Positions 1 through 8,186 are shown, counted from the stretch's first letter. The stretch is 64,000 bases of DNA from Pseudomonas sp. BN411 (GCF_029871235.1 NZ_SSOM01000080.1:124152-188151); one strand, 5' to 3'. Made by a program: numbers and translations. Notes: generated by a model from the sequence alone, not told the origin.

Positions 1-687
1 GACATCGCCTTTCACGGTGGCGCCGTGTGTATCGATCTTCAGGTCCGGCGCTTCGTCGTAGTGGCCGGCCACATGCATGTACACCACTCGCTCCACTGGC
101 AGCGCGGCCAGGTAGGCGGCGGCGTCGTAACCGTGGTTGATCGAGTTGACGTAGAGGTTGTTGACGTCCAGCAGCAGGTCGCAGTCGGCCTCCTCCAGTA
201 CCGCGCGGAGGAAGTCGATCTCCTGCAGCGCCTGATAGGGCGCGGCGTAGTAGGAGATATTCTCCACGGCGATGCGCCGCTCCAGGGCGTCCTGGGCCTG
301 GCGGATGCGCGAGGCGACATGGCGCACCGACTCGTCGGTGAAGGGCAACGGCAACAGGTCGTAGAGCTGGCCGTCGTCCGAGCAGTAGCTCAGGTGCTCG
401 CTGAAGAAGGCCACGTTGTGGCTGTCGAGGAATTCGCGGATGCGCTGCAGCAATTCGCGATCCAGGGGTGCCGGTCCGCCAAGGGATAACGACAGGCCGT
501 GACAGGCCAGCGGGAATCGTTCGGCGAGACTGGCCAGGCCATCACCCTGGCGACCGCCGACCTTGATCCAGTTGTCCGGCGTGCACTCCAGGAAATCCAC
601 CGCGCCGGCATCCATCGCCAGCAGTTCGGGCAATAGCACGCGACGCAAGCCGAGACCTGCGCCAGAGGGGAAGGAGGCAGTGCTCAT
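1..687 (-). CDS. hvfB: MNIO (DUF692) RiPP peptide-modifying enzyme, HvfB/BufB-like, C-terminus cut by window edge
   Basis: Residues 1-229 of a DUF692 (UPF0276) protein are visible; the family usually has about 270-290 residues, so the C-terminus lies outside the window. The family is a TIM-barrel multinuclear non-heme iron oxidase that converts Cys residues of a precursor peptide into oxazolone/thioamide or thiooxazole groups. Candidate metal ligands are His63 (CHGLSLS), Glu97/His98 (FSEHLSY), Glu142 (VENISYY), Asp174/Asn176 (LLDVNN) and His205/His209 (MHVAGH). The ATG at 687 has GGAG eight bases upstream. It lies 66 bp downstream of the Cys-rich precursor gene on the same strand, which supports the substrate assignment. 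A partner gene (DUF2063/HvfC type) is expected just beyond the left edge. The family is certain; the exact product chemistry is inferred. Confidence 0.93.
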   Translation of the reverse strand, partial: MSTASFPSGAGLGLRRVLLPELLAMDAGAVDFLECTPDNWIKVGGRQGDGLASLAERFPLACHGLSLSLGGPAPLDRELLQRIREFLDSHNVAFFSEHLSYCSDDGQLYDLLPLPFTDESVRHVASRIRQAQDALERRIAVENISYYAAPYQALQEIDFLRAVLEEADCDLLLDVNNLYVNSINHGYDAAAYLAALPVERVVYMHVAGHYDEAPDLKIDTHGATVKGDV

Positions 688-711
688 GGGTCATTCTCCA
701 GGCTGTGGAAC

Positions 712-739
712 CCCTCCCCGGCCAGCGGCACAGGGAGGG
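712..739 (-). promoter_or_regulatory. Stem-loop between precursor and enzyme genes (possible attenuator)
   Basis: A 7-bp perfect stem (712-718 with 733-739; CCCTCCC/GGGAGGG) sits in the 66-bp spacer between the precursor gene and the MNIO gene. No T-run follows. Such hairpins often lower expression of a modifying enzyme relative to its abundant precursor, or protect the upstream mRNA. The function is inferred. Confidence 0.4.
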
Positions 740-753
740 TGGGATGAAGCGGA

Positions 754-1224
754 TCAGCTCTTGGCCTTGCTCATTTGCACGAACAGCTCGGTGGGGACCT
801 TCTTGCCGTTGGAGATGTACTGGTTGGTGCGGAACTTGTAGACCTCACCCTCGGAGAGGAAGCCGTCCTTGTTGGTGTCCATGGCGATGAACTCCGCTTC
901 GCCCTGGGGCGCCACGGTCAGCAGTTCCTTGCGGGAAACCAGGCCGTCGTCGTCGGTGTCGGTACGGGCGAAGGAGGCGTCGCCGCACTTGCCTTCACCA
1001 CATTTGCCTTCGGCAGCCTTGGCTTGGGTGTTGCTGGCTTCTGCGGCGCCACATTTGCCTTCACCGCACTTGCCTTCGGCTGCCTTGTCGGCGGCGGCCA
1101 GCTGGTAGCCCTGGGGCAGAGCCTCCACGGCGAAGGCGGTGGAAGTGGCGAGGTTCAGGCCGCCAGCCAGGGCGACAGCGATCAGGCCAATGCGGGTTTT
1201 GTTCGAGATCTGGGTACGGGACAT
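754..1224 (-). CDS. hvfA: Exported bufferin/HvfA-type RiPP precursor with four EGKCG motifs fused to two EF-hands
   Basis: 156 residues. Residues 1-32 form a signal peptide (hydrophobic core 12-26, AFA cleavage site about 30-32). Residues 50-59 and 72-81 are two identical EGKCGEGKCG blocks, giving four Cys in the EGKCG context that MNIO enzymes modify in HvfA/BufA2-type metallophores. Two canonical 12-residue EF-hand loops follow: 89-100 (starting DTDDDG, ending in Glu) and 116-127 (starting DTNKDG, ending in Glu), with Asp/Asn/Gly at the expected positions. Many precursors of this group are short and low-complexity; an EF-hand carrier domain is a notable addition. The ATG at 1224 has GGAG eight bases upstream. 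Expected role: periplasmic copper/metal buffering after maturation by the downstream MNIO enzyme. Modification, metal and calcium binding are inferred from motifs. Confidence 0.9.
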   Translation of the reverse strand: MSRTQISNKTRIGLIAVALAGGLNLATSTAFAVEALPQGYQLAAADKAAEGKCGEGKCGAAEASNTQAKAAEGKCGEGKCGDASFARTDTDDDGLVSRKELLTVAPQGEAEFIAMDTNKDGFLSEGEVYKFRTNQYISNGKKVPTELFVQMSKAKS

Positions 1225-1621
1225 GGTGTTTCTCCGGGTATGGGTAGCGGGTTGGTAACCCTGGAGCGAGGCGTTTGGACTGACCTCGTTCGGGTGTGGC
1301 CATTTCGCCTCAGCCATGTATCCGCGACGTATCTGTGGCCGGAAGCATTTGTAAGCGAGTCAACGGAGAAAGAGGCCGGATACAAAGGGATACAGGGCGC
1401 CCAAGCCCTTGCACGGTCCCGGATTGAAGCCTCCGAGGAATCCTTTGTGCCAACCCGGCGGTGGAATGCGGCTAAACTTCGCCGTTCATTTATGTGAAAC
1501 GCTTCGCATCTAGGGTTCGCTGATGGACTCCATCCGCGTAACCCCTGATCCCTGTCGCCAGACCGAACGGCCTCTGCGCCGCCCGAGCTGCGACTCGCTA
1601 TCTGTACGAGTGCCTTGCCTT
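1225..1621. promoter_or_regulatory. Divergent intergenic region with repeated GTATCC elements
   Basis: Upstream region shared by the leftward metallophore operon and the rightward hydrolase. Reading leftward, TGTATCC occurs twice close together (about 1378-1394). TGTATCC also occurs on the other strand at 1318-1324, within GTATCCGCGACGTATC (1319-1334). ECF-sigma-controlled operons of the DUF692/DUF2282 class often carry GTA(T/A)CC-like -35 boxes, so these are candidate promoter elements. No convincing paired -10 was found at a fixed spacing. An alternative ATG for the hydrolase lies at 1523. Confidence 0.3.
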
Positions 1622-2365
1622 ATGGAAGAAACCCCAACGACCCTGGTCCTGTTGCCGGGCCTGCTGAACGACGAGCGCCTCTGGGCGCACCAGGCCGCTG
1701 CCCTCGCCGACGAGGTAGACATCCATATTCCCGACCTCACCCGTGATGACAGCATTGCCGCCATGGCCCGGCGCGTGCTGGACGAAGCCCCAGAGCAGTT
1801 CGCCCTGGCGGCACTATCGATGGGTGGTTACGTTGCCTTCGAAATCATGCGTCAGGCCCCGGAAAGGGTCCTGCGCCTTGCGCTGTTCGACACCATGGCC
1901 AGCCTCGACTCGCCGGAGCGCGCCGCAACCCGCAAGGGACTGCTGGAACTTGCCGAGCGCGGTCGCTTCGTCGGTGTCAGCCCGCAACTGATGCCGCGTC
2001 TGATCCACCCTCGCTGGCTGGACTCCCAGGTATCCGCCACCGTGCAGCAAATGGCTTCGGCCGTGGGCAAGGACGGTTTCGTGCGCCAGCAGCAGGCGAT
2101 CATCAAGCGAGACGATTCCCTGCCCATGCTGGGCGACATCCAGGTGCCCACCCTGATCGTGGTCGGTGCCGACGACCAGCTCACGCCGGTGTCCGAAGCC
2201 TGGCTGATGCATGAACGCATCACCGGCTCGCGATTGGAGATCCTCGAACATTGCGGCCACCTGCCACCGCTGGAAGAGCCCGAACTGACCACCATCCTGC
2301 TGAGGGAATGGCTGGCGGTGGAGTTCGATGGCCGGGGTGTGCGGGACTTCGTCTACACCTACTGA
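1622..2365 (+). CDS. Alpha/beta-fold hydrolase
   Basis: 247 residues when started at the ATG at 1622 (MEETPTTLVLLPG). Typical alpha/beta-hydrolase elements are in order: an LLPGLLNDE oxyanion loop near the N-terminus, the nucleophile elbow ALSMGGYV, an acidic residue in VGADDQLTP, and the catalytic His in CGHLPPLEEP near the C-terminus. The substrate cannot be read from sequence; close relatives are annotated only as hydrolases. The frame is open back to an ATG at 1523, but the extra 33 residues look unlike the family N-terminus. Neither start has a strong ribosome-binding site. Monocistronic; a nested palindrome lies immediately downstream. Confidence 0.85.
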   Translation: MEETPTTLVLLPGLLNDERLWAHQAAALADEVDIHIPDLTRDDSIAAMARRVLDEAPEQFALAALSMGGYVAFEIMRQAPERVLRLALFDTMASLDSPERAATRKGLLELAERGRFVGVSPQLMPRLIHPRWLDSQVSATVQQMASAVGKDGFVRQQQAIIKRDDSLPMLGDIQVPTLIVVGADDQLTPVSEAWLMHERITGSRLEILEHCGHLPPLEEPELTTILLREWLAVEFDGRGVRDFVYTY

Positions 2366-2434
2366 CGGTGTGCAAACCCGTCATTGCGACGGGGCCGCCA
2401 TTCGGTGCCGTGCAGGGACGGGAGCGATTCGCTT

Positions 2435-2583
2435 GGCTATGTCTGCGTTAGCTGTTGCCAGAGATCGACCATCGGTCTTGGAGCCTTGTAGGAGCTAGCT
2501 TGCTAGCGAAAAGGGGCCATTCGCTGGCAAGCCAGCTCCTACGGGCAATGCAGCTACTTGCAACACTTTATGCAGACATAGCC
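2435..2583. repeat. Nested palindromic element: REP doublet inside a 24-bp outer inverted repeat
   Basis: The outer arms are 2435-2458 and 2560-2583 (GGCTATGTCTGC... and its inverse; perfect over the outer 12 bp, then imperfect). Inside are the two arms of a Pseudomonas REP-type palindrome: 2488-2510 (GTAGGAGCTAGCTTG...) and 2520-2542, 23 bp each with two mismatches and a 9-bp loop. The whole element is 149 bp and could behave as a MITE/REPIN-like unit or as a terminator between convergent genes. No coding sequence was seen here. Confidence 0.75.
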
Positions 2584-2611
2584 ATCAGCGTCGCCCCGCA
2601 TCTGTGCCGAC

Positions 2612-3040
2612 TCAGGCCTTGGCGGTAGCCAGGAAGGCCCCCACGCGCCGACCCATTTCTTCGCCCAGGGCCTGCAGGCCACTCATGGGACGGACCATCA
2701 CTTCGAAGTCGACGATCTTGCCCTGCTCATCGAAGCGGATCATGTCGATGCCCTTCAGCTCCCGCCCATCGACGTTGGCACTGAACTCCAGCACCACGCT
2801 GCTGCCATCGGCCGTGGCCAAGTGACGGTGATAGGTGAAGTCGACGAAGACCTTGAGCACGGTGTTGAGGATGGTGGAAACCACCTTCACCCCCGGATAA
2901 GGCGTGTGGGCCATGGGCGAGCGGAACACCACGTTCGCCGCGAGCAGTTCAGGCAGTTCGCTGAGGTCTTTCTGCGCGACCATTTCGTGCCAACGCTCAA
3001 GCGAGGCGGCGGCCTGGGGATGCAGGTTCAGTTCGGACAT
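2612..3040 (-). CDS. SnoaL/NTF2-like (nuclear transport factor 2 family) protein
   Basis: 142 residues starting at the ATG at 3040, preceded by GGGAGGAA seven or more bases upstream. The sequence has the small cone-shaped SnoaL/NTF2 pattern: an N-terminal helix (LERWHEMVAQKD), LPELLAANVVFRSP, then alternating beta strands including VVLEFSANVDGRELKG, IDMIRFDEQGKIVDFEV and VRPMSGLQAL. Family members are polyketide cyclases, isomerases or binding proteins, and the fold alone does not give the substrate. An upstream in-frame extension to about 3148 is open but lacks a sensible start. Convergent with the hydrolase across the nested palindrome. Confidence 0.8.
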   Translation of the reverse strand: MSELNLHPQAAASLERWHEMVAQKDLSELPELLAANVVFRSPMAHTPYPGVKVVSTILNTVLKVFVDFTYHRHLATADGSSVVLEFSANVDGRELKGIDMIRFDEQGKIVDFEVMVRPMSGLQALGEEMGRRVGAFLATAKA

Positions 3041-3199
3041 GCTGTGTTCCTCCCAATTGTTCTTCTTGTGACGGCATACCCGCCACGCACTGGGGCGGCG
3101 GACAGCCTGGTGAGGAAGGACGATACGAGCCGGCATACCCCGGCTCAATGATCGAAAATGACAGTCGAATGATCCTGCCGCACAACTTTTGCCGGCCGT

Positions 3200-3703
3200 T
3201 CAGTGGCGCGCGCGGGTCACCAGGAAGTTCTGCAGTTGCGGGTCATCATCCACTTCGATGGCATGCACCGGACGCGGCAGCTGGTCCAGCACCGTGCGCC
3301 AGAAGGCGGCGGCCGTCTCATCCTGGCCATAAAAACGCACCAGCCAGTTGCCCTCCCCGCTCGTCAGCACCTGGGTGGCCAGGGCACAACCAATACCCAG
3401 CCGGCGGTACTTCTTCAGGACGAACAGGTCGGCCAGTTCCAGGGCATCGATCCCCGGCAGCTCGCTGCGTTCGATCAGCAGGAACCCGGCAATGAAACCG
3501 TCCACCAGGATCAGGTTGGCGCTCCACTGAGGCTCCTGCCAGTAACGCGCCAGGTGCTCGTCGTGGATGTAGAAACGGCCGTCCACCTCCACGTCTTCCT
3601 GCTCCCAGTCCGAAGACTCGTAGGCATAGAACTGGTACAGGTTGCGGATCAGCTCGGCGTGCTCCGGGCCGGTTTCCACCAGCTCTACCGTGGCATCGCT
3701 CAT
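3200..3703 (-). CDS. GNAT-family N-acetyltransferase
   Basis: 167 residues. The central acetyl-CoA binding segment is visible as ELADLFVLKKYRRLGIGCAL (motif A, with R-R-x-G-x-G followed by a small residue), preceded by strand FIAGFLLIER and followed by a C-terminal region FYGQDETAAAFWRTVL. The acceptor (small molecule or protein) is unknown. ATG at 3703. It is transcribed leftward, apparently alone: 159 bp separate it from the NTF2-like gene and about 170 bp from the agmatine deiminase paralogue, whose gene ends at 3874. Confidence 0.85.
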   Translation of the reverse strand: MSDATVELVETGPEHAELIRNLYQFYAYESSDWEQEDVEVDGRFYIHDEHLARYWQEPQWSANLILVDGFIAGFLLIERSELPGIDALELADLFVLKKYRRLGIGCALATQVLTSGEGNWLVRFYGQDETAAAFWRTVLDQLPRPVHAIEVDDDPQLQNFLVTRARH

Positions 3704-3873
3704 GGCCGGGCCTCACCGAAGCGGTGACGGGGAACGCAGTGGCGGATCGAAGGCATGGGCATCTCGTTGAACAGGCATCTGGGCGGGGCGGTCATTCTAA
3801 CGGACCGGAAGGATGCCTGTGATCACCAAGCCCGGTGGCAGGAGGCCCATTAGCCCCCTGCCCCGCAGCCCCC

Positions 3874-4998
3874 TCAAACCAGCGGCAGGTGCTTGGTCAC
3901 GCAGTGGATCCCACCACCGCCGGCGGCGATCGGGTCGATGTTGAGCTGTTCCACCACCCGCCCCGGATAGAGCGTCGTCAGCAGGTCCTTGCAGTACTTG
4001 TCCGCTGCCGCGTCGCCGAACTGCGGGGCGATGACGGCACCATTGATCGGCAGGTAGTTGATGTAGCCCGGCGCGAAATCCGGGTTGTTGCTGGTGTACT
4101 GGTTGCTGCGCACCTTCAGGGGCGGCGGCAGGGTGTGCACCACCAGCTTGCGGCCATCGGCATCGGTGGCGGCATTGAGGATTTCCAGGTGCTTGCGGGT
4201 GACCGCGTAGTCGTAGGACTTGGGGTCGTTGTCCAGGTTGGCGATCACCACGCCCGGCTTGACGAAACGCGCGTAGAAGTCGACGTGGGCATCGGTGATG
4301 TCCTTGTCCTTGATGCCGGGCAGCCAGATGATTTTGCGCAGGCCGAGATTGGCCTTCAGCTCGGCCTCGATCTGCGCCTTGCTCATGCCCGGATTGCGGT
4401 TGCTGTTCACCCAGCAGCTCTCGGTCATGATCGCGGTGCCGTGGCCGTCCACCTCGATGCCACCGCCCTCGCCCACCAGCGCGCTGCGAATGTAGTTGGC
4501 CTCCATTTCGTAGCTGAGGGTGTCAGCCACGCGGGTGTCGTTCGCCGCCGTCTGCTTGCCGCCCCAGCCGTTGAAATTGAAGTCCACCAGGCCCAGGCCG
4601 CCCGCCCCATCCACCACGAAGCAGCCGCCGTAGTCCCGGACCCAGACATCATCCAGCGCCAGGGTGATGAATTCGATATTGGTGGTGCCGCATTTGCTCT
4701 TGGCCTGGGCCAATTGGCTGGCGCGGCACAGCACGGTGACCGGTTGGTACTTGGCAATGGTCTTGGCCAGTTGGGCGATGGTGTTGTTCACCGCCGTCTC
4801 CCAGCCCTGCCAGACGCGGGAAGATGCCGCGAACGCAAGGATCACCCGTTCCTGCCGGGCGTGTTCGTCGGGCATGAACCAACTGCTGGCCAGCGCCGCG
4901 GAAATGCGGGCCGCATCCAGGCCAAGGCCCAGGGAGGCGACGGCGCCAATTCCGCTGGCAGCCATCATCTGCTTGATGAAGTCACGGCGAGTAGACAT
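3874..4998 (-). CDS. Tat-exported agmatine deiminase-family protein
   Basis: 374 residues of the peptidyl-arginine-deiminase/agmatine-deiminase fold. The N-terminus is a twin-arginine signal (TRRDFIK at 3-9, then a hydrophobic stretch 12-27), absent from ordinary cytoplasmic AguA. The family active site is kept: DVWVRDYGG, GEGGGIEVDG, a TDAHVD histidine region and the terminal GGGGIHC nucleophile (Cys366). Agmatine deiminases hydrolyse agmatine to N-carbamoylputrescine and ammonia, so this would place the reaction, or one on a related guanidine, in the periplasm. It is the last gene of an operon with aguA, aguB and a polyamine-type binding protein, 83 bp below the latter. Substrate inferred from context. 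Confidence 0.88.
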   Translation of the reverse strand: MSTRRDFIKQMMAASGIGAVASLGLGLDAARISAALASSWFMPDEHARQERVILAFAASSRVWQGWETAVNNTIAQLAKTIAKYQPVTVLCRASQLAQAKSKCGTTNIEFITLALDDVWVRDYGGCFVVDGAGGLGLVDFNFNGWGGKQTAANDTRVADTLSYEMEANYIRSALVGEGGGIEVDGHGTAIMTESCWVNSNRNPGMSKAQIEAELKANLGLRKIIWLPGIKDKDITDAHVDFYARFVKPGVVIANLDNDPKSYDYAVTRKHLEILNAATDADGRKLVVHTLPPPLKVRSNQYTSNNPDFAPGYINYLPINGAVIAPQFGDAAADKYCKDLLTTLYPGRVVEQLNIDPIAAGGGGIHCVTKHLPLV

Positions 4999-5081
4999 GC
5001 AAAGTCCTCAGTTGAGTGGGATTGCGGGGCGCAGCATCACCCTGCCCGGGTGGCGCCCCGCGCTCTCGACAGTTGGCGGTT

Positions 5082-6185
5082 TCAGTGGTGGATGGAGGTC
5101 TTGAAGGTGGTCCAGGCGCGCATTCGCGCACGCATGTCACGCTGCGGGATGTCCTTGCCGGGTATCAGCCGCGCGTAGGTCGCCTCGTCCACGTAGATAT
5201 CCGGGTTGTTGCGCATGTCGTCGGCCACCATGGGCCGCGCCTTGGCACTGGAGGTGGGATAGCCGGTGGCATTGCTGATCGCCGCCATGTTCTCGGGGCG
5301 CATGATGAAGTTGATCAAGGCGTAAGCGTACTCAGGGTGTTTGGCATCGGCGGGGATGGCCATGGTGTCCATCCAGACCGTGGTGCCTTCGACCGGTATG
5401 CGGTACTGGAAGTTCGTCGCCTTGCCCGCCTCGTCCGAGGCGCGCTGGGCCTGGGTCATGTCGCCGCTGTAGCCAAGGGACAGACAGATATCGCCATTGA
5501 CCAGTTGGGTAACCGGCTGCGACTGGAACTTGCGGATGTACGGCTTGATGGAACCGAGCAACGCCACCGCCTCGGCCAGTTCGGCCGGCTTGCTGCTGCG
5601 CGGGTTATGTCCAAGGTAATTCAGCACCACGGCCAGCACTTCGTCGGGCGAGTCGATCATCGAGATACCGCAGTCGGCGAACTTCGCCGCCAACTCGGGC
5701 TTGAGGATCAGGTCCAGGCTGTTGACCGGCGCGCCGGCCAGGCGCTTGTCGATCATCTGCTGGTTGTACGTCAGGCCGATGGTGCCCCAGGTATAGGGCA
5801 CCGTTGCGTGGCGTGAGTACGGGTAGCGGGTTTGCAGCGTGCGCAGGCCGGGCTCGATGTCAGCCAGGTGTTCGAGCTTGCCCGGATCCAGCTTCTGCAG
5901 GGCGCCGGCACGCATCAGCCGTTCGGCCACGGTGTCGCCGGGGAAGATCAGGTCATAGCCGCTGTGGCCGGACATCATCTTCGCTTCCAGGGTCTCGCTA
6001 CTGTCCATCACGTCGTAGATGACCTGGATGCCGGTTTCCTTGGTGAAGGCGCTCAAGGTGTCCGGCGCGAAGTAATCCGCCCAGTTGTACAGACGCAGGA
6101 TCTTCTCCTCGGCCTGGGCGGCGAATTGCGCGCAGCCCAGGCCGAGGCCCAACGAGACGATCAACAGCTTCTTGATGGCATTCAT
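5082..6185 (-). CDS. PotF/SpuD-like polyamine periplasmic binding protein
   Basis: 367 residues with a Sec signal peptide (MNAIKKLLIVSLGLGLG...AQAEE). The mature start KILRLYNWADYFAPDTL and the segment VIYDVMDSSETLEAKMM are hallmarks of spermidine/putrescine binding proteins. Further family features are SGYDLIFP, TWGTIGLTYN and the late GTTVWMDTMAIP region. Its ATG lies 2 bp from the aguB stop codon, so it belongs to the aguA-aguB operon. No permease or ATPase gene accompanies it here, so it must share a transporter encoded elsewhere, or sense/buffer ligand. Likely ligand: agmatine or N-carbamoylputrescine (inference). Confidence 0.9.
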   Translation of the reverse strand: MNAIKKLLIVSLGLGLGCAQFAAQAEEKILRLYNWADYFAPDTLSAFTKETGIQVIYDVMDSSETLEAKMMSGHSGYDLIFPGDTVAERLMRAGALQKLDPGKLEHLADIEPGLRTLQTRYPYSRHATVPYTWGTIGLTYNQQMIDKRLAGAPVNSLDLILKPELAAKFADCGISMIDSPDEVLAVVLNYLGHNPRSSKPAELAEAVALLGSIKPYIRKFQSQPVTQLVNGDICLSLGYSGDMTQAQRASDEAGKATNFQYRIPVEGTTVWMDTMAIPADAKHPEYAYALINFIMRPENMAAISNATGYPTSSAKARPMVADDMRNNPDIYVDEATYARLIPGKDIPQRDMRARMRAWTTFKTSIHH

Positions 6186-6187
6186 CT

Positions 6188-7096
6188 TCAGGCTCCCTGG
6201 CGCTGCCAGCGTTCATGGGTTTGACGTCCATCCAGCCCCAGCAACGGGCCGTACATTTCCGGGCGACGGTCTCGGTAGACGCCCCAATTGAGGCGTTCCT
6301 CGCGCATGGCGGCGAGGTCGAGCTGCTGGACCAGCACGCCGGTGCTGTCGCGGTCGGCTTCGGCCAGCAGCTTGCCCTTGTGATCGGTGATGAAGGACGA
6401 GCCGTAGAAACGCATCCGCAGTTGCGGGTCTGTGGTCGCCACTTCTTCGCCCACTCGATTGGCGGCGATCACCGGAAGGATGTTGGCGGCGGCATGGCCG
6501 CGCTGGGCCAGTTGCCAGTGATCGCGGGAATCCAGCGCCGCCGCGCCCGGCTCGGAGCCAATGGCGGTCGGATACAGCAGCACTTCAGCGCCCATCAGCG
6601 ACAGGCAGCGGGCCGTTTCGGGGAACCACTGATCCCAGCAGATGCCGACACCGATCCGGCCGTAGGCGGTATCCCAGACGCGGAAACCGGTATCGCCGGG
6701 GCTGAAGTACTCCTTCTCCTGGTAGCCGATGGCATTGGGGATGTGCGTCTTGCGATACACGCCAAGCAGGCGGCCATCGGCATCGGCCACCGCCAGGGAG
6801 TTGAAGAAGGCGTTGCCGGCGCGCTCGAACCAGCTCAGCGGCAGCACTACGCCTAGCTCCCGGGCGAGGTCGGCAAAGCGCTTGAGGATGGGGCTGCTGC
6901 CATACTCCTGGGCAAGGGCGAGGTGCTTGTGGTCCTGCTCGATGCAGAAGTACGGGGTGGCGAACAGCTCCTGCAGGAGGATCAGTTGCGCGCCCTTGGC
7001 GGCGGCCTCCCGTACCAGGCGCTCGGCCTGGTCGAGGTTGCTTTCAAGGTCCCAGCTGCACGCGAACTGGGTGGTGGCGACGGTCAGCATGCTCAT
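6188..7096 (-). CDS. aguB: N-carbamoylputrescine amidase
   Basis: 302 residues of the nitrilase superfamily, matching the usual AguB length. The Glu-Lys-Cys triad is Glu43 (LQELFATPYF), Lys116 (YRKTHIP) and Cys153 (GICWDQWFPE). It hydrolyses N-carbamoylputrescine to putrescine, CO2 and ammonia, the step after agmatine deiminase. The gene starts 3 bp after the aguA stop codon, so the two are translationally coupled. Downstream come the binding-protein gene and the Tat-exported deiminase paralogue. Confidence is high because of motif integrity and pairing with aguA. Confidence 0.95.
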   Translation of the reverse strand: MSMLTVATTQFACSWDLESNLDQAERLVREAAAKGAQLILLQELFATPYFCIEQDHKHLALAQEYGSSPILKRFADLARELGVVLPLSWFERAGNAFFNSLAVADADGRLLGVYRKTHIPNAIGYQEKEYFSPGDTGFRVWDTAYGRIGVGICWDQWFPETARCLSLMGAEVLLYPTAIGSEPGAAALDSRDHWQLAQRGHAAANILPVIAANRVGEEVATTDPQLRMRFYGSSFITDHKGKLLAEADRDSTGVLVQQLDLAAMREERLNWGVYRDRRPEMYGPLLGLDGRQTHERWQRQGA

Positions 7097-7099
7097 CGG

Positions 7100-8149
7100 T
7101 CACCCCTTCAGCGGCCAGGCCGGCTGTTGCTGGGTGATGCAGTGCACACCGCCGCCGCCGTGGGCCAGGGTATTGATCTGCACCGGCACCACTTCACGGC
7201 CCGGGAACGCCATGCGCAGGGTTGCCGCGGCTTCATCGTCGGCGGCAATGCCGTAGGCCGGCATGATGATCGCGCCGTTGGCGATGTAGAAGTTGGTGTA
7301 GGAAGCGCAGAACACTTCGGCGTCCTGGTCCACCGCTTCGCTGGCTTCGAAGAGTTCGAGCATCTCGAATCGGCGCCCCTGGGCGTCGGTGGAAAGCTCC
7401 AGGGCGCGACGGTTCTCGCGCGCCACCTGGGCGTAGGTCGAGTTCGGATCGCGGGTCGCGTCCACCAGCAGCGCGCCGGGACGAGCGAAGGCGCACACGC
7501 CATCGACGTGACCATCGGTCATGTCGCCGGTGACGTAGTCGGGGTCGCCCGGCAGCCAGATGGTTTTCTTCACCCCCAGCAGGCGAGCGAAGATTTCTTC
7601 CATCTCCACCTTGCTCATACCGGGGTTGCGGTTGGGGTTGAGCAGCACGGATTCGGTGGTGATCAGCGTGCCCTGCCCGTCCACATGGATGGCACCGCCC
7701 TCGTTGGTCAGGAAGGTATCGAGGCACTCCAGGCCCAGATGGCCGAGGATGCGCTGGGCCAGGCTTTCATCGAGGTCGAAGGACGATTTTCCACCCCAGG
7801 CGTTGAAGCGCCAGTTGACCCCGGCAGTGCCCAGGCGCGGATGGCAGACGAAGCTCGGACCGGAGTCGCGGCACCAGCTGTCGTTGATCGGCAATTCCAC
7901 CAGTTCGATGTTGGCGCCACAGAGCTCGCGGGCACGGTCCGCGGCGGATGGGTCAACCACCATCTTCACCGGCTCGAAGCGGGCAATGGCGTTCGCCACG
8001 CGGGCGAAATCGACCTGTACGTCGGCAAGGGTCACACCCCAGCCGTTTTCCCAGAGCGCCTGATTGTGGGGGAAGGCCATCCAGGTGGCAGCGTGCGGAA
8101 CCCATTCAGCGGGCATTACCCAGCCGTTCTGCGAATCGTTGATTTGCAT
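7100..8149 (-). CDS. aguA: Agmatine deiminase (cytoplasmic)
   Basis: 349 residues, somewhat shorter than classical pseudomonad AguA (about 368). No signal peptide. Active-site elements: Asp90-Ser-Trp-Cys-Arg-Asp95, NEGGAIHVDG (149-158), His214 in TDGHVDG and the nucleophile Cys337 in GGGGVHC. It converts agmatine to N-carbamoylputrescine. First gene of a leftward four-gene operon, divergent from a LysR-type regulator across 133 bp. Classical aguBA of P. aeruginosa is controlled by a TetR-type regulator, so this LysR-linked version may be a second, differently induced copy (inference). Confidence 0.93.
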   Translation of the reverse strand: MQINDSQNGWVMPAEWVPHAATWMAFPHNQALWENGWGVTLADVQVDFARVANAIARFEPVKMVVDPSAADRARELCGANIELVELPINDSWCRDSGPSFVCHPRLGTAGVNWRFNAWGGKSSFDLDESLAQRILGHLGLECLDTFLTNEGGAIHVDGQGTLITTESVLLNPNRNPGMSKVEMEEIFARLLGVKKTIWLPGDPDYVTGDMTDGHVDGVCAFARPGALLVDATRDPNSTYAQVARENRRALELSTDAQGRRFEMLELFEASEAVDQDAEVFCASYTNFYIANGAIIMPAYGIAADDEAAATLRMAFPGREVVPVQINTLAHGGGGVHCITQQQPAWPLKG

Positions 8150-8186
8150 ACAAATGCCTTGGTTAAGTTTTTGTTATCACGAAGAA

